Source: Vreelandella hamiltonii (GTDB lineage: Bacteria; Pseudomonadota; Gammaproteobacteria; Pseudomonadales; Halomonadaceae). Taken from it: a DNA stretch of 42,446 bases. Of this stretch, positions 34,012-42,446 are shown piece by piece (within the stretch, counting starts at the first letter, position 1; each line of letters begins with the position of its first letter). The notes beneath the pieces were generated by a model, which did not search any database, had not been told where the DNA came from, and saw only the letters and a program-made list of their open reading frames with translations. The translations under genes and the position numbers were made by a program. The stretch is taken from assembly GCF_014651775.1 (NCBI RefSeq), contig NZ_BMXN01000030.1, positions 1-42,446 on the forward strand, read 5' to 3'.

Positions 34012-36114
34012 ATGAAAGCACAGCCTGGTATGCACGAAGGCTCGCCCGTAGCACGCTATTATCGCGCCGATGACCCTGAATGGCACTGGTTGGAATCTCG
34101 TGACGCACCAGACGTTCAACCTTTTTTAGCCGACGCCAACCAGCAGCATGCCGACTGGTTTCGCCCCTTGGCGCCGCTGGCCGACGCCCTCTACCATTCA
34201 CACTTGGCACGGCGCGAGCTGGCGGTCAAAAGCCTGGCCACGGTATTGGATCACTTCACCTGCTGGAGCGAAACGGGAGCCGACGACGACTACCCCTGCT
34301 GGTGGCGACATCCCAACGGCCAGCCCCAGCGTGCCGAGTGCTTTCTGGATGTGCGCGAGCGTGCCGCAGAGCAGCCGTTCTACGATATGGGGGACATGGC
34401 CCTCTCCCCCGACGAGCAGTGGCTGGCCTGGACCGAAGACACCCAAGGGGACGAACGCTACACCCTCTGGCTGAAAGCGTTGCCCAGCGGCACTCCCCGC
34501 CAGTTGCTCGAAGACATCGGGCCGTCGGTGTGCTGGGCAGAGGACCAGACAACCCATGGCGCGACGCTGCTGTTTACCCGCTTCGACGACACCCAGCGCC
34601 CCGATAGCTTGTGGCGACTGTGGGTAGGGCTCAATAGCGACGCCCAGGTAGACACCGACGCTCAGGCTAGCGCACCGACACTGATCCTGCGTGAAGACGA
34701 CCCGGAGTTCTGGCTGGGCGTTGGCAAGACCCGTTCGCGTCAATGGCTGATCATCGAGAGCGGCTCGAAAGATACCACGGAGGTCCACGCCCTGCCCGCC
34801 CACCAACCCGCCGCGAGCCCAGTATGCCTGCATGGGCGCACGAATGGCGTGGAGGTCAGCATCGACCATCGGCCGGGGGCTTTCTACCGGCTACACAATC
34901 AGGCAGGGCCACACTTTGCCCTGGATACGCGTGCCGACACGCTGGAAGATACGGGCTGGAAAAGCCTGCTGCCCCCGCGGGAGGACGCCACGCTGGAAGG
35001 GGTAGATGCATTCGCCTGGGGGCTGGTCGTGGCCGAACGCAGTCATCAGGAAGCTCAGGTGCGGTTGAGGCAACTGAGCCTGGCCGAAGATGGCCATACG
35101 TTCATCGAAGATCACTACCTGGCGCTACCCGACACGCCTGTCTCGCAGCTTCTGGAGGACATGCCCCACTTCGATGCACGCACGCTCCACCTGCGGGAAG
35201 AATCTTTTACCCACCCGCCCCGCTGGTTTGCGCTGAACCTGGACAGCGGTGAGCGCACGCTACTCAAGCAAGTACCGGTACACGGCAGCCTCTCCCCTGA
35301 GCAACTGGTCAGCCGACGGATCTGGGCCACCAGCCACGACGGTGAACAGGTGCCCGTTTCCGTGGTCATGCGTGCCGATCTGGTCGGGCAGCCTCTGCCG
35401 ACGCTGCTATATGGCTACGGCGCCTATGGCGAAGCGCTCGACCCCTGGTTTTCGATTGCCAGGCTGGAGCTCCTGGAGCGTGGCGTGGCCTTTGCCGTGG
35501 CCCACGTACGCGGCGGCGGCGAGCGCGGCGAACCGTGGTACCTGGCAGGCAAGATGGCCAACAAGGAAAACAGCTTTCATGACTTCCTGGCTGCCCGCGA
35601 GGCACTGGTGTCCGAGCAGGTCAGCCAGCCTGAACGGATCGTCGCCTGCGGTGCCAGCGCGGGCGGGCTGCTGGTGGGTACCTGCCTGAACCGGGCACCA
35701 GAGGCGTTCTGTGCTGCCGTGCTCGACGTACCCTTTCTGGATGTACTGCGCACCATGCAGAATCCCGAGCTGCCGTTGACCACCGCCGAGTACACCGAAT
35801 GGGGCAACCCTGAGAGCAACGACGTCCGCGAGCGGATCGCTGGCTACTCTCCCGTGGATAATATTCGCCCTCAGCGCTACCCGGCGCTATGGATCGAGGG
35901 CAGCTGGTTCGATACCCGGGTCAGCTATTGGGAGCCCGCCAAGTTCTATGCTCGCGTGACCCAGGCTCAGCAGGGAAGCGCCCCGATTCTGCTGCACACC
36001 GACATGACCAGCGGTCACGGCGGCGCCTCCGGCAGATTCAAGGCCTGGCGCGATGCGGCACGCCAGGATGCCTTCATTCTATGGGCGTTGGGTCTCGTGA
36101 CAAGGCCTGAATAA
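34012..36114 (+). CDS. ptrB: Oligopeptidase B (S9A serine peptidase)
   Basis: A 700-residue prolyl-oligopeptidase-family enzyme: an N-terminal beta-propeller (about 70-400) that restricts access to short peptides and a C-terminal alpha/beta-hydrolase. The triad is visible as Ser549 in CGASAGGLL, Asp634 in GSWFDTRVSYWEPAKF and His669 in TSGHGGASG. YGAYGEALDPWFSIARL and AHVRGGGERGEPWY are typical. It cleaves after basic residues in peptides below about 30 residues, in the cytoplasm. ATG 34012 and 34030 are both possible; neither has a clear ribosome site, and a TTG start at 33982 seems less likely. Its last 41 bases overlap the convergent heme oxygenase gene. Confidence 0.88.
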   Translation: MKAQPGMHEGSPVARYYRADDPEWHWLESRDAPDVQPFLADANQQHADWFRPLAPLADALYHSHLARRELAVKSLATVLDHFTCWSETGADDDYPCWWRHPNGQPQRAECFLDVRERAAEQPFYDMGDMALSPDEQWLAWTEDTQGDERYTLWLKALPSGTPRQLLEDIGPSVCWAEDQTTHGATLLFTRFDDTQRPDSLWRLWVGLNSDAQVDTDAQASAPTLILREDDPEFWLGVGKTRSRQWLIIESGSKDTTEVHALPAHQPAASPVCLHGRTNGVEVSIDHRPGAFYRLHNQAGPHFALDTRADTLEDTGWKSLLPPREDATLEGVDAFAWGLVVAERSHQEAQVRLRQLSLAEDGHTFIEDHYLALPDTPVSQLLEDMPHFDARTLHLREESFTHPPRWFALNLDSGERTLLKQVPVHGSLSPEQLVSRRIWATSHDGEQVPVSVVMRADLVGQPLPTLLYGYGAYGEALDPWFSIARLELLERGVAFAVAHVRGGGERGEPWYLAGKMANKENSFHDFLAAREALVSEQVSQPERIVACGASAGGLLVGTCLNRAPEAFCAAVLDVPFLDVLRTMQNPELPLTTAEYTEWGNPESNDVRERIAGYSPVDNIRPQRYPALWIEGSWFDTRVSYWEPAKFYARVTQAQQGSAPILLHTDMTSGHGGASGRFKAWRDAARQDAFILWALGLVTRPE

Positions 36115-36661
36115 AGCCCTCGAAGGCCTGCTCGGCCCCTTGGCGCACACAAGGCCAATCGGGTTCCGGGCAGGCCGCTTCTGCCTGGCGCCATAACGCG
36201 GCCCAGGTGTCAGCCGCCAGCGGCGTGGCACCAAAAAAGCGACACGGCACCGAGGAGCCCAACTGTTGGATCACGCAACGCGCGATCACCTCCCCTCCCA
36301 ACCGAGACCCTTCCAGCACGTACAGCATACCCACCATTTCCGCCTCGTTATGCGGTTCAGGGAATCGCCAGCGGGCAGTCAGTGGCTGACCAAGTGCTTG
36401 CAGGTCCTGCTCTAGCAGGGCCGCACGCGTCACCAAAGGATAGCGCCAAGACCATTCGCCAAGCGCCGCCGCCAGCGTTTGCTCCAGTCCTGATATCGCC
36501 GGGTAAAGGCGGGTCAGTGCCTGCCCATAGACCTCCAGGCTCAGCCCTGGTCGAAGGAGAGGGCTGAGCACAGGGTGATGATCAACGCGCTGGTGAGCCG
36601 TACGCGTCGTGTTCTTGAGCCACTGGGCCAACGTCGTGGCAGCGAAGGGCTCACGCGTCAT
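36074..36661 (-). CDS. bphO: Bacterial heme oxygenase (BphO-like)
   Basis: A 195-residue all-helical heme oxygenase. The proximal His23 is in RTAHQRVD, and the distal helix region is GMLYVLEGSRLGGEVIARCV with the Gly-rich bend. It opens heme to biliverdin, the chromophore of bacteriophytochromes. The ATG at 36661 overlaps the phytochrome stop by 11 bases (ATGACGCGTGA), so the sensor and its pigment enzyme are made together. It is the last gene of the operon. Its end overlaps oligopeptidase B by 41 bases on the opposite strand. Confidence 0.9.
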   Translation of the reverse strand: MTREPFAATTLAQWLKNTTRTAHQRVDHHPVLSPLLRPGLSLEVYGQALTRLYPAISGLEQTLAAALGEWSWRYPLVTRAALLEQDLQALGQPLTARWRFPEPHNEAEMVGMLYVLEGSRLGGEVIARCVIQQLGSSVPCRFFGATPLAADTWAALWRQAEAACPEPDWPCVRQGAEQAFEGFIQALSRDPTPIE

Positions 36662-38135
36662 CTTTACCCCACGGCAAGCTCTTGGCCTGCTGAAGCAAGG
36701 CACGCAGTTTCAACAGGTAGAGCCGGGTGCTGGAAGACCAGGGGCGGCTGTGGCCTACCCGCTGCTCCACCCACGCTTCGAAGGAGCGGCGGGGCGACAC
36801 CGTGCTTTGACCATCACGGTAGTCGACGGGCTTGTCCGGATTCCCACCCCAGGTAACTTCGTACAAATGCTCGACACGGCACAGATACAGATTGACGCGA
36901 TGATGGGAGTCCAGCGGCAGATCTCCGATCACTGCCACCCCCGCGACCTCACTAAGCGGCATGGATGCACAGTCCCGCTGCAGGCTGTCGCTTAACCAGA
37001 CATTCGAAGGCTCGCTGACGACCTGTTGGCTAATCGCCTGAATGGCGGCGGGGGTCAGTCCAACGCCGCTCAGGTAGTATTCGTCATCCATCTGCAACAG
37101 CACACCATCCACGGCAAACGTCGTCATCAGCCAGGCGCTGAGTTCATCCCAGGCGCTCTCCAGACCACCATGGCGCATCAGGACTGCCTTGGCCTTGTCG
37201 AAGTGCCGCTCCATGCCATCGAGTATCTGCAGGCGCCGACGCGCCTTGAAGTCTCGCAAACGCAAGTTGAACGCTTCGCTCACGGCGGCCATCTGCCGAA
37301 GCTGACTGACGGTGAGTTGGCGCGGCGTGGCACAGTGGCAGGAAATCAACGCCTCCAGCTCGCCTGACTGAATGATGGGTAGCGAAATGGCGCCTTCCAC
37401 TCCCATGTTGGCCATGTATTCAAGATGCACGGGCGAAGCGCTGCGAAGATCGACGTAGCCAAGATCAGGCACCGCCCCGGCCGCCAGGGCATGCACGGGC
37501 ACAGGGGAGGCAGTGGCATCCGGTATGGTACGCCAGGGGTTCTTGAGATAGAGCTGCCGCGCGATATAAGGGATATCGCTGGCCGGGAAGCGAAGCCCTT
37601 GATAGCTGCCCTTGATGCCTGGGCGCCGCGCTTCGCAAAGCACTTCGCCATCGCCTGCGGGGATGAAACGGTAGTAAAGAACACGGTCAAAGCCGCTCAT
37701 GGTCAACAGTTCGTCCATCAGTTGCTGACACTGGGCATTGAGCTCATCGCTGCTATCAGGCACGGCGACAGAGGCACCGGTCATCGTCATGGTGTCTCCG
37801 TGGGCATCCACTGGATAGAACTCAAGCGCCACCCCCTCGCCGTGCGCAGTGGCCACGAGATCGAACTCCTGACGTTCGCTATGACACTGGCCGTAGTGCC
37901 GCTCACCCTCCGCCAAGGCAGGCAAGCTCAGCAAGTAGTCCCGAAAATGGGCAGGCAAGCGCTGTCCCAGGCGGCACGTGCCCTGGGCATCGTCCAGTCG
38001 CTCGCTGTTGGCGGACAGATGTGTGATGCGGCCTTCGACATCGACGATGACCAGCACTCCATGGGGCTGTATCGCCCCCGTCAGGTGCAACGCCTCTTGT
38101 TCACACTGGTGGATGAAACCACGCTCGTCAGTCAT
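36651..38135 (-). CDS. bphP: Bacteriophytochrome sensory core (PAS-GAF-PHY) without output domain
   Basis: A 494-residue red/far-red photoreceptor. Cys11, ahead of the PAS motif LTGAIQPHGVLV, is the expected biliverdin attachment site. The GAF domain has PASDIPYIARQLY (Asp187) and SPVHLEYMANMG with the conserved His; a second site reads SCHCATPR, where the usual His-His is His-Cys. The PHY domain has the tongue motif PRRSF at about 448-452. The protein ends about 40 residues later with a helix, with no histidine kinase, GGDEF or other output. It overlaps the upstream giant regulator by 4 bases (ATGA) and the heme oxygenase by 11. It probably signals through a partner protein. Confidence 0.92.
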   Translation of the reverse strand: MTDERGFIHQCEQEALHLTGAIQPHGVLVIVDVEGRITHLSANSERLDDAQGTCRLGQRLPAHFRDYLLSLPALAEGERHYGQCHSERQEFDLVATAHGEGVALEFYPVDAHGDTMTMTGASVAVPDSSDELNAQCQQLMDELLTMSGFDRVLYYRFIPAGDGEVLCEARRPGIKGSYQGLRFPASDIPYIARQLYLKNPWRTIPDATASPVPVHALAAGAVPDLGYVDLRSASPVHLEYMANMGVEGAISLPIIQSGELEALISCHCATPRQLTVSQLRQMAAVSEAFNLRLRDFKARRRLQILDGMERHFDKAKAVLMRHGGLESAWDELSAWLMTTFAVDGVLLQMDDEYYLSGVGLTPAAIQAISQQVVSEPSNVWLSDSLQRDCASMPLSEVAGVAVIGDLPLDSHHRVNLYLCRVEHLYEVTWGGNPDKPVDYRDGQSTVSPRRSFEAWVEQRVGHSRPWSSSTRLYLLKLRALLQQAKSLPWGKDDA

Positions 38136-41100
38136 TGAGGTAAATCCGATGAAAGAAGTTCGGCCTTGCCATTCAAACGTATCAGCTCAGCATAGGCGTC
38201 CAGGGCAAGAGGCCGTGAAAGGTAATACCCCTGAACGAAGTCGCAGCCATTTTCTACCAGCCAGGCCAACTGCGCGGCCGTCTCGACGCCTTCTCCCACG
38301 GTACGGATCCCCAGCGCGCTGGCCATGCCCAGGATGGCTAGCGCAATGGCTTGATCGCTCTCGTCTCTGCCGCCCAGGCCATCGACGAAGCTCTTGTCGA
38401 TTTTCAGCTCTGCCAGTGGCAGACGCTTCAGGTAAGCCAGCGATGAATAGCCCGTTCCAAAATCATCCACCGCCAGCTTGATGCCTGCCTCGCGCAGCTT
38501 TTCGATATTGCCCAGCGCCGAGCTGGAGCGATCGACCAGCGTGCTTTCGGTGATCTCTACCTGAATGAGCGCGTGAGGGACGCGGTACTGTTTCAGACAA
38601 CCAAACAGGTGGGTAATGAAGCGCTCTTCTTGAAAGCTGCGTGCCGAGACGTTCATGGCCACGGGCAGCGGCTGCAGCCCTTGCTCGCGCCATTGGGCGA
38701 TCTGCCTGATCAGCATCAGAGCAACATGGCGATCCAGGTCCAGAATCAGCCCGGTGGCTTCCGCCACGGGAATGAAGTCCACGGGGCTGACAGCGCCCAG
38801 TACAGGGTCCTGCCAGCGCAGCAGCGCCTCGGCCCCCGCTAATTGGTGGCCATCTTTGCAGGTATATTTGGGCTGATAGACCAGATGAAGGCGCCCGTGC
38901 TCCATACCTTCACGCAGGGCCTGCCCAATCGCCACATCGCGCATCAAGCGAGCCTGCAGCTCGGGCTTGAACAGTTCGAAGCGGTCACGGCCATTCTCCT
39001 TGGCACGGTACATGGCGGTGTCGGCAGCTTTGGTCAACCCTGCCACGTCATCGCCATCGTCAGGGCAGAAGGCCAACCCGATGCTGGACGTCACGAACAG
39101 CGTGTGGCGTCGCACATCGAAGGGCTTGGCGATGGCCTCCACGATGCGTTTGGCCACTTGTTCCGCCCCTTCGATGGAGGTTTCCATGAGGATGATGGTG
39201 AACTCGTCCCCTCCCAGGCGCGCCACGGTGTCCATATCGCGTACCAGCTCTTTCAGACGACTGGCTACCTGGATCAGCAGCTCGTCGCCCACGTCGTGCC
39301 CCAGGGTGTCATTGATACTCTTGAAATTGTCCAGATCAAGGAACATCAAGGCACTGAGCTGGTCACTACGCTTGGCTGCAGCAATGGCGATCTGTAACCG
39401 ATCCTGAAACAGCGTCCGGTTGGGCAAGCCGGTGAGCGCATCATGGGTGGCCAAGTACTCCGCCTGCCGCTGGGTATCCTTGATGTGGCTGATATCGGAA
39501 AACACCGCCACATAAAGGGTTTCTTCGGGCGTCTCGGCCACGATCCGGTTAAGCGTCAACCATTGGGAAAACACCACGCCGTCATGGCGTTTGTTATAGA
39601 CCTCACCCTGCCAATAGCCCGTCTGCTGCACGATTTCCCACACCACCTGACAGCCACCCGAGCAGGAATGGTCAGACGGTGTGTTGTCCTCACAATAGAG
39701 CAGTGGCAGTGCGGGGTGACCGACGACCTCGTCTGAACGGTAACCGGTAATGCGGCTGAAGGCTGCATTGACAGACTGCACCTCACCCTGCGCAGTGATG
39801 ACGACAATGGCCTCCCCTGCCTGTTCGTAAACCTTGGCCGCCACCTGCATGTCCCGCTCGGCGTACTTGCGAGCCGTGATGTCTTCCGACTCGGTGAGGA
39901 TCAAATAGGGGTGGCCATGCTCGTCGCGGAGCAACTGGTGAACGCACGTGAGCACACGAGGGTGGCCCTCTTCCGTGGGCAACACATGCTCGGCGCTCAC
40001 CTTGTTCTGATAACGCAGTGCTTCGAGATCTTTCGCCCATACCGAGCCCGCATAGGTATCCGGAAAAAGTTCGAAAACATTACGCCCGATCAGCTGCTCC
40101 TGGGTCAGCCCGAACGATTCCAGAAAGCGAGGGTTGGCAAAGGTATAGCGCCCATTCAAATCCTTGAGAGCAATCATGACCGTACTGTTTTCCATCAACG
40201 CATGGAGCTGGGCCTGGGACTGACGCAGCTTGGCCTGGACATGGCTAAGGTCTGTCACGTCCATCAGCGTCACCACCAACAGCTCGACGCTCCCCTCCTG
40301 GTTGATGCCAGGGGTCACCAGGCGCTGCAACAGCCTGCCCTCGAGCTCCAGGATACTTTCGACCGGCGATGCCTGCTCACCGACCTCCAGAAGAACATCC
40401 TCCAGATCGTTAAGCACGGCAGGCAGCCGCAGCCCGGCCACATGGCGCTGCAAGGCCGTGGGGCGCAGGCTGAAATAACGCGAGGCCGGGGCATTGTAGC
40501 GTTTGAGACACAGCTCGCCATCGAACACCAACAGCGGAAAATCGAGCGCGTCATAGAGGTAGGCATACTCATCGTTGAGCTTGCTCAGCTCGCCCGTTTT
40601 CACGTTGAGTTCTTCGTTGAGGCTGATCAGCTCTTCGTTGGTGGCCTGCAACTCCTCATTGGCAGCTTCCAGTTCCTCGTTGGTGGCCTGCAGTTCTTCA
40701 TTGGAGGCTTGCGCCTCTTCGTTCAGCGACTGCATTTCCTCATTTGCCGTGGCCAGCTCTTCGATCAACGACTGCAAGTGCTCTCGCGTGGCTTCAAGCT
40801 CGTCTTCCAGGCTATCGATACCCTGCAGCTCTGGCAGCATGAGTTTGTCCAGCGACGCGTCCGGTGTGCGCTCGCTCTCCAACGAGGGTGCCAGTACCAC
40901 GAGAAGACGATGATCGTCAGCCTGTTCGGTCAGACCGCGAACACTCAACTGCCACCACTCGCCTTCGAAACGCCGACGCCTACCCATTTGCGTCGCGTGG
41001 GTCTTGTGAAACTGATGCAACAGCGACATCAGCTCGCCGCGAAACAGATCACTGACCACATCCTGAATACCGACCTGAGTACGACCAGAAGGGAAGCGCA

Positions 41101-42424
41101 AAAAGCGTTTGACGTCACCAGCCGTATGCTGGACGTTGCCCTGTGCATCGCACAGCACCACCGTGACGCCGACATGCGCCACCAAGGCATCCAGCAGTTG
41201 CTGCATGTCTCGATCACGTCGCTTCAAAGGCGATACATGTCGCAGCATCGCCGAGGAGTGCTCTACCACTTCCGCGCTGTTGCCCTGCTTGACGAACAGG
41301 CGCTCCCGCCGATCGAGAGGTTTGAACAGCGCTTCGGAATGGGCAATGCTCTCCGAGCGCCCCAAAAACAGCACACCTCGCTCTCGCAAACCGAAATGAA
41401 ACCGTTGCAGCACTCTTGTCTGCAAATCATTATCGAAATAGATCAGAACATTACGACAAGTAATCAGATCAAGACGCAGGAAGGGAGGATCATCGACCAA
41501 GTTGTGCTTGGCAAACACGATCATGTCACGCAAGGTCTTGCTGACCTCATAGACATGGTCGTGGGCGGTAAAGTAGCGTGACCACCACTCGTCGGGCAGT
41601 GCGGCCAGCGCCGCACCGATGTAGCGACCTCGGCGCGCAATTTCCAGCGCATCGTCATCGATATCCGTGGCAAACAGCTGCACGACCGCCTGACTTTCCA
41701 GCTGCCGTTTGGCCTCTGCGACCAGCAAAGCAATGGAGTAGGCTTCCTCGCCTGTGGCACACCCCGCCACCCAGATACGCAGGGGGCCGCTATTGGCTGA
41801 CTCGACGATGCCTCTGACGGCTTTTTCCACGGCCTCGAAAGCGCTGGTATCCCGAAAAAATGCCGTCACCGAGATCAGGATGTCACGACCCAGCTGTTCG
41901 AGCTCGGCCGGGTTGCTCTCTACCAGCTCGATGTACTGCTGCATGTCGGACACGTTGCTCGCCACCAGTCGACGACGAATGCGCCGACTCAAGGTTCCTT
42001 GCTTGTAGCCCGAAAAATCAAGCTGTCGACGCTCCTTGAGCAGCGTCAACAGACGCTGGGGCACCGAGACCTGATTTCCTTCCAGGCTGGCACACTCCAG
42101 GCGGGCAAGCTCTGCCAAACGCCCTCCCATCTCCTCCACATCCAGAATGTAGTCGATGACACCCGCATCGATGGCCGACTGCGGCATGCCGTCGTATTTT
42201 GCTGTGTGCGGCGTCTGCACCATGGTGACGCCCCCTGCGGCCAGAATGGCACGCAGCCCAGCCGTCCCATCGGAGCCGGTGCCAGAAAGCACGATGCCCA
42301 CGGCAGATTCGTGGGCATCGCTGGCTAAAGAGGTAAAGAAATCGTAACTATTCAGGTGGTTGCGGATAGCCTGTCGACAACCACCTGATTTTTCTGGCAT
42401 AGTGCACAGCATCATTCGGCACAC
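38132..42424 (-). CDS. CheB(partial)-CheR-PAS-GGDEF-EAL multidomain regulator, N-terminus unresolved
   Basis: The open frame gives 1430 residues. The C-terminal third of a CheB methylesterase domain (about 20-105, with LSGTGSDGTAGL and KYDGMPQSAI) is followed by a CheR methyltransferase (about 125-385, AGCATGEEAYS for SAM, ITCRNVLIYF), a PAS-like segment (about 405-515), a NEEL heptad coiled coil (535-620), and PAS domains near 622-735, 755-870 and 880-990. GGDEF (993-1158) has LGGDEF and an RDMD inhibitory site five residues before it. EAL (1159-1425) has EALLRW, DDFGTGYS and KIDKSF. Both c-di-GMP domains look active. The CheB Ser and His are not in this frame: a TAG at 42425-42427 precedes the first possible start (GTG 42424). 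The gene may be cut, restarted or continue past the edge. It overlaps the phytochrome gene by 4 bases. Confidence 0.85.
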   Translation of the reverse strand: MCRMMLCTMPEKSGGCRQAIRNHLNSYDFFTSLASDAHESAVGIVLSGTGSDGTAGLRAILAAGGVTMVQTPHTAKYDGMPQSAIDAGVIDYILDVEEMGGRLAELARLECASLEGNQVSVPQRLLTLLKERRQLDFSGYKQGTLSRRIRRRLVASNVSDMQQYIELVESNPAELEQLGRDILISVTAFFRDTSAFEAVEKAVRGIVESANSGPLRIWVAGCATGEEAYSIALLVAEAKRQLESQAVVQLFATDIDDDALEIARRGRYIGAALAALPDEWWSRYFTAHDHVYEVSKTLRDMIVFAKHNLVDDPPFLRLDLITCRNVLIYFDNDLQTRVLQRFHFGLRERGVLFLGRSESIAHSEALFKPLDRRERLFVKQGNSAEVVEHSSAMLRHVSPLKRRDRDMQQLLDALVAHVGVTVVLCDAQGNVQHTAGDVKRFLRFPSGRTQVGIQDVVSDLFRGELMSLLHQFHKTHATQMGRRRRFEGEWWQLSVRGLTEQADDHRLLVVLAPSLESERTPDASLDKLMLPELQGIDSLEDELEATREHLQSLIEELATANEEMQSLNEEAQASNEELQATNEELEAANEELQATNEELISLNEELNVKTGELSKLNDEYAYLYDALDFPLLVFDGELCLKRYNAPASRYFSLRPTALQRHVAGLRLPAVLNDLEDVLLEVGEQASPVESILELEGRLLQRLVTPGINQEGSVELLVVTLMDVTDLSHVQAKLRQSQAQLHALMENSTVMIALKDLNGRYTFANPRFLESFGLTQEQLIGRNVFELFPDTYAGSVWAKDLEALRYQNKVSAEHVLPTEEGHPRVLTCVHQLLRDEHGHPYLILTESEDITARKYAERDMQVAAKVYEQAGEAIVVITAQGEVQSVNAAFSRITGYRSDEVVGHPALPLLYCEDNTPSDHSCSGGCQVVWEIVQQTGYWQGEVYNKRHDGVVFSQWLTLNRIVAETPEETLYVAVFSDISHIKDTQRQAEYLATHDALTGLPNRTLFQDRLQIAIAAAKRSDQLSALMFLDLDNFKSINDTLGHDVGDELLIQVASRLKELVRDMDTVARLGGDEFTIILMETSIEGAEQVAKRIVEAIAKPFDVRRHTLFVTSSIGLAFCPDDGDDVAGLTKAADTAMYRAKENGRDRFELFKPELQARLMRDVAIGQALREGMEHGRLHLVYQPKYTCKDGHQLAGAEALLRWQDPVLGAVSPVDFIPVAEATGLILDLDRHVALMLIRQIAQWREQGLQPLPVAMNVSARSFQEERFITHLFGCLKQYRVPHALIQVEITESTLVDRSSSALGNIEKLREAGIKLAVDDFGTGYSSLAYLKRLPLAELKIDKSFVDGLGGRDESDQAIALAILGMASALGIRTVGEGVETAAQLAWLVENGCDFVQGYYLSRPLALDAYAELIRLNGKAELLSSDLPQ
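40604..40744 (-). repeat. 21-base repeats encoding NEELxxx heptads
   Basis: Seven consecutive in-frame units code for the heptads NEEMQSL, NEEAQAS, NEELQAT, NEELEAA, NEELQAT, NEELISL and NEELNVK. They form a coiled coil joining the CheR half to the PAS/GGDEF/EAL half. Codons vary between units, so the repeat is kept by protein selection rather than recent duplication. Confidence 0.85.
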
Positions 42425-42446
42425 CTATGCGGCGATATGACCATCA
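42425..42446 (-). other. In-frame stop and window edge upstream of the CheB part
   Basis: Reading the minus strand in the giant gene's frame, the six codons at the edge give DGHIAA and then TAG (42427-42425), followed by GTG. DGHI is compatible with the middle of a CheB domain. It is too short to prove that the frame continues upstream. Confidence 0.4.

Noticed and set aside
35647..35670. Variant Ser motif (CGASAGG) of oligopeptidase B as a dead active site
   Set aside because: Ser, Asp and His are all in place. Variation before the Ser is common in the S9 family.
40604..40744. 21-base repeats as a CRISPR or tandem DNA repeat
   Set aside because: The units lie in frame inside a gene, differ at the DNA level and encode a coiled coil. 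There are no spacers and no cas genes.
1..42446. Insertion sequences, prophage, integrases, CRISPR arrays or tRNA genes
   Set aside because: None were seen. There are no transposase or integrase domains, no regularly spaced repeats and no cloverleaf-like segments in the short intergenic gaps.

Overview
The window is GC-rich chromosomal DNA of a gammaproteobacterium, most likely a halomonad or close relative (Oceanospirillales/Pseudomonas-like). Gene families, the PsrA-type fatty-acid sites, the pst operon and the mlaA cluster all resemble Halomonas/Pseudomonas. This assignment is an inference from protein families; no 16S sequence lies inside the window. Nearly every base is coding and most genes read on the minus strand.

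Layout. (1) 1-460: the 5' end of a ribosomal RNA operon read leftward out of the window (tandem promoters, boxA, leader hairpins), then the terminator of the next gene. (2) 461-7099: acyl-CoA catabolism, with a long-chain type acyl-CoA dehydrogenase behind a PsrA-like operator, an acyl-CoA ligase/HSD10-like dehydrogenase operon, a TetR regulator and a divergent acetyl-CoA acetyltransferase. (3) 7185-13224: an arsenic island of two convergent operons. The rightward arm is arsH-acr3-arsC-small CC-motif protein. The leftward arm is GAPDH-arsJ-second MFS transporter. Each arm starts with nearly the same ATATATGA/TCATATAT palindrome, yet no arsR gene is present. (4) 13303-18123: the pstSCAB phosphate operon with a clear Pho box. 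(5) 18175-22966: a TSUP permease and a Bcr/CflA drug transporter, a chemoreceptor and transaldolase. (6) 22960-25497: mlaA followed by a PP2C phosphatase with a degenerate receiver domain and a STAS anti-sigma antagonist. (7) 25582-30749: hrpA and a KAS III synthase. (8) 30755-32648: fadD with a second PsrA-like operator and a strong terminator. (9) 32710-36114: a class II glutamine amidotransferase, a small membrane protein and an oligopeptidase B. (10) 36074-42446: a light/c-di-GMP operon of overlapping genes: a CheB(partial)-CheR-PAS-GGDEF-EAL giant, a bacteriophytochrome that stops after its sensory core, and a heme oxygenase that would make its biliverdin.

How the parts work together. 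ArsC reduces arsenate and Acr3 exports arsenite. GAPDH/ArsJ handles arsenate as 1-arseno-3-phosphoglycerate, and ArsH handles organoarsenicals. The adjacent Pst system is a route by which arsenate can enter. FadD, the acyl-CoA dehydrogenase and probably the KAS III enzyme link fatty-acid activation, beta-oxidation and re-entry into synthesis. The right end looks like a split photoreceptor: sensing and c-di-GMP output lie on separate, translationally coupled proteins. The giant protein's CheB part is truncated in the readable frame by a TAG codon 20 bases inside the window edge, so its true N-terminus is unresolved.
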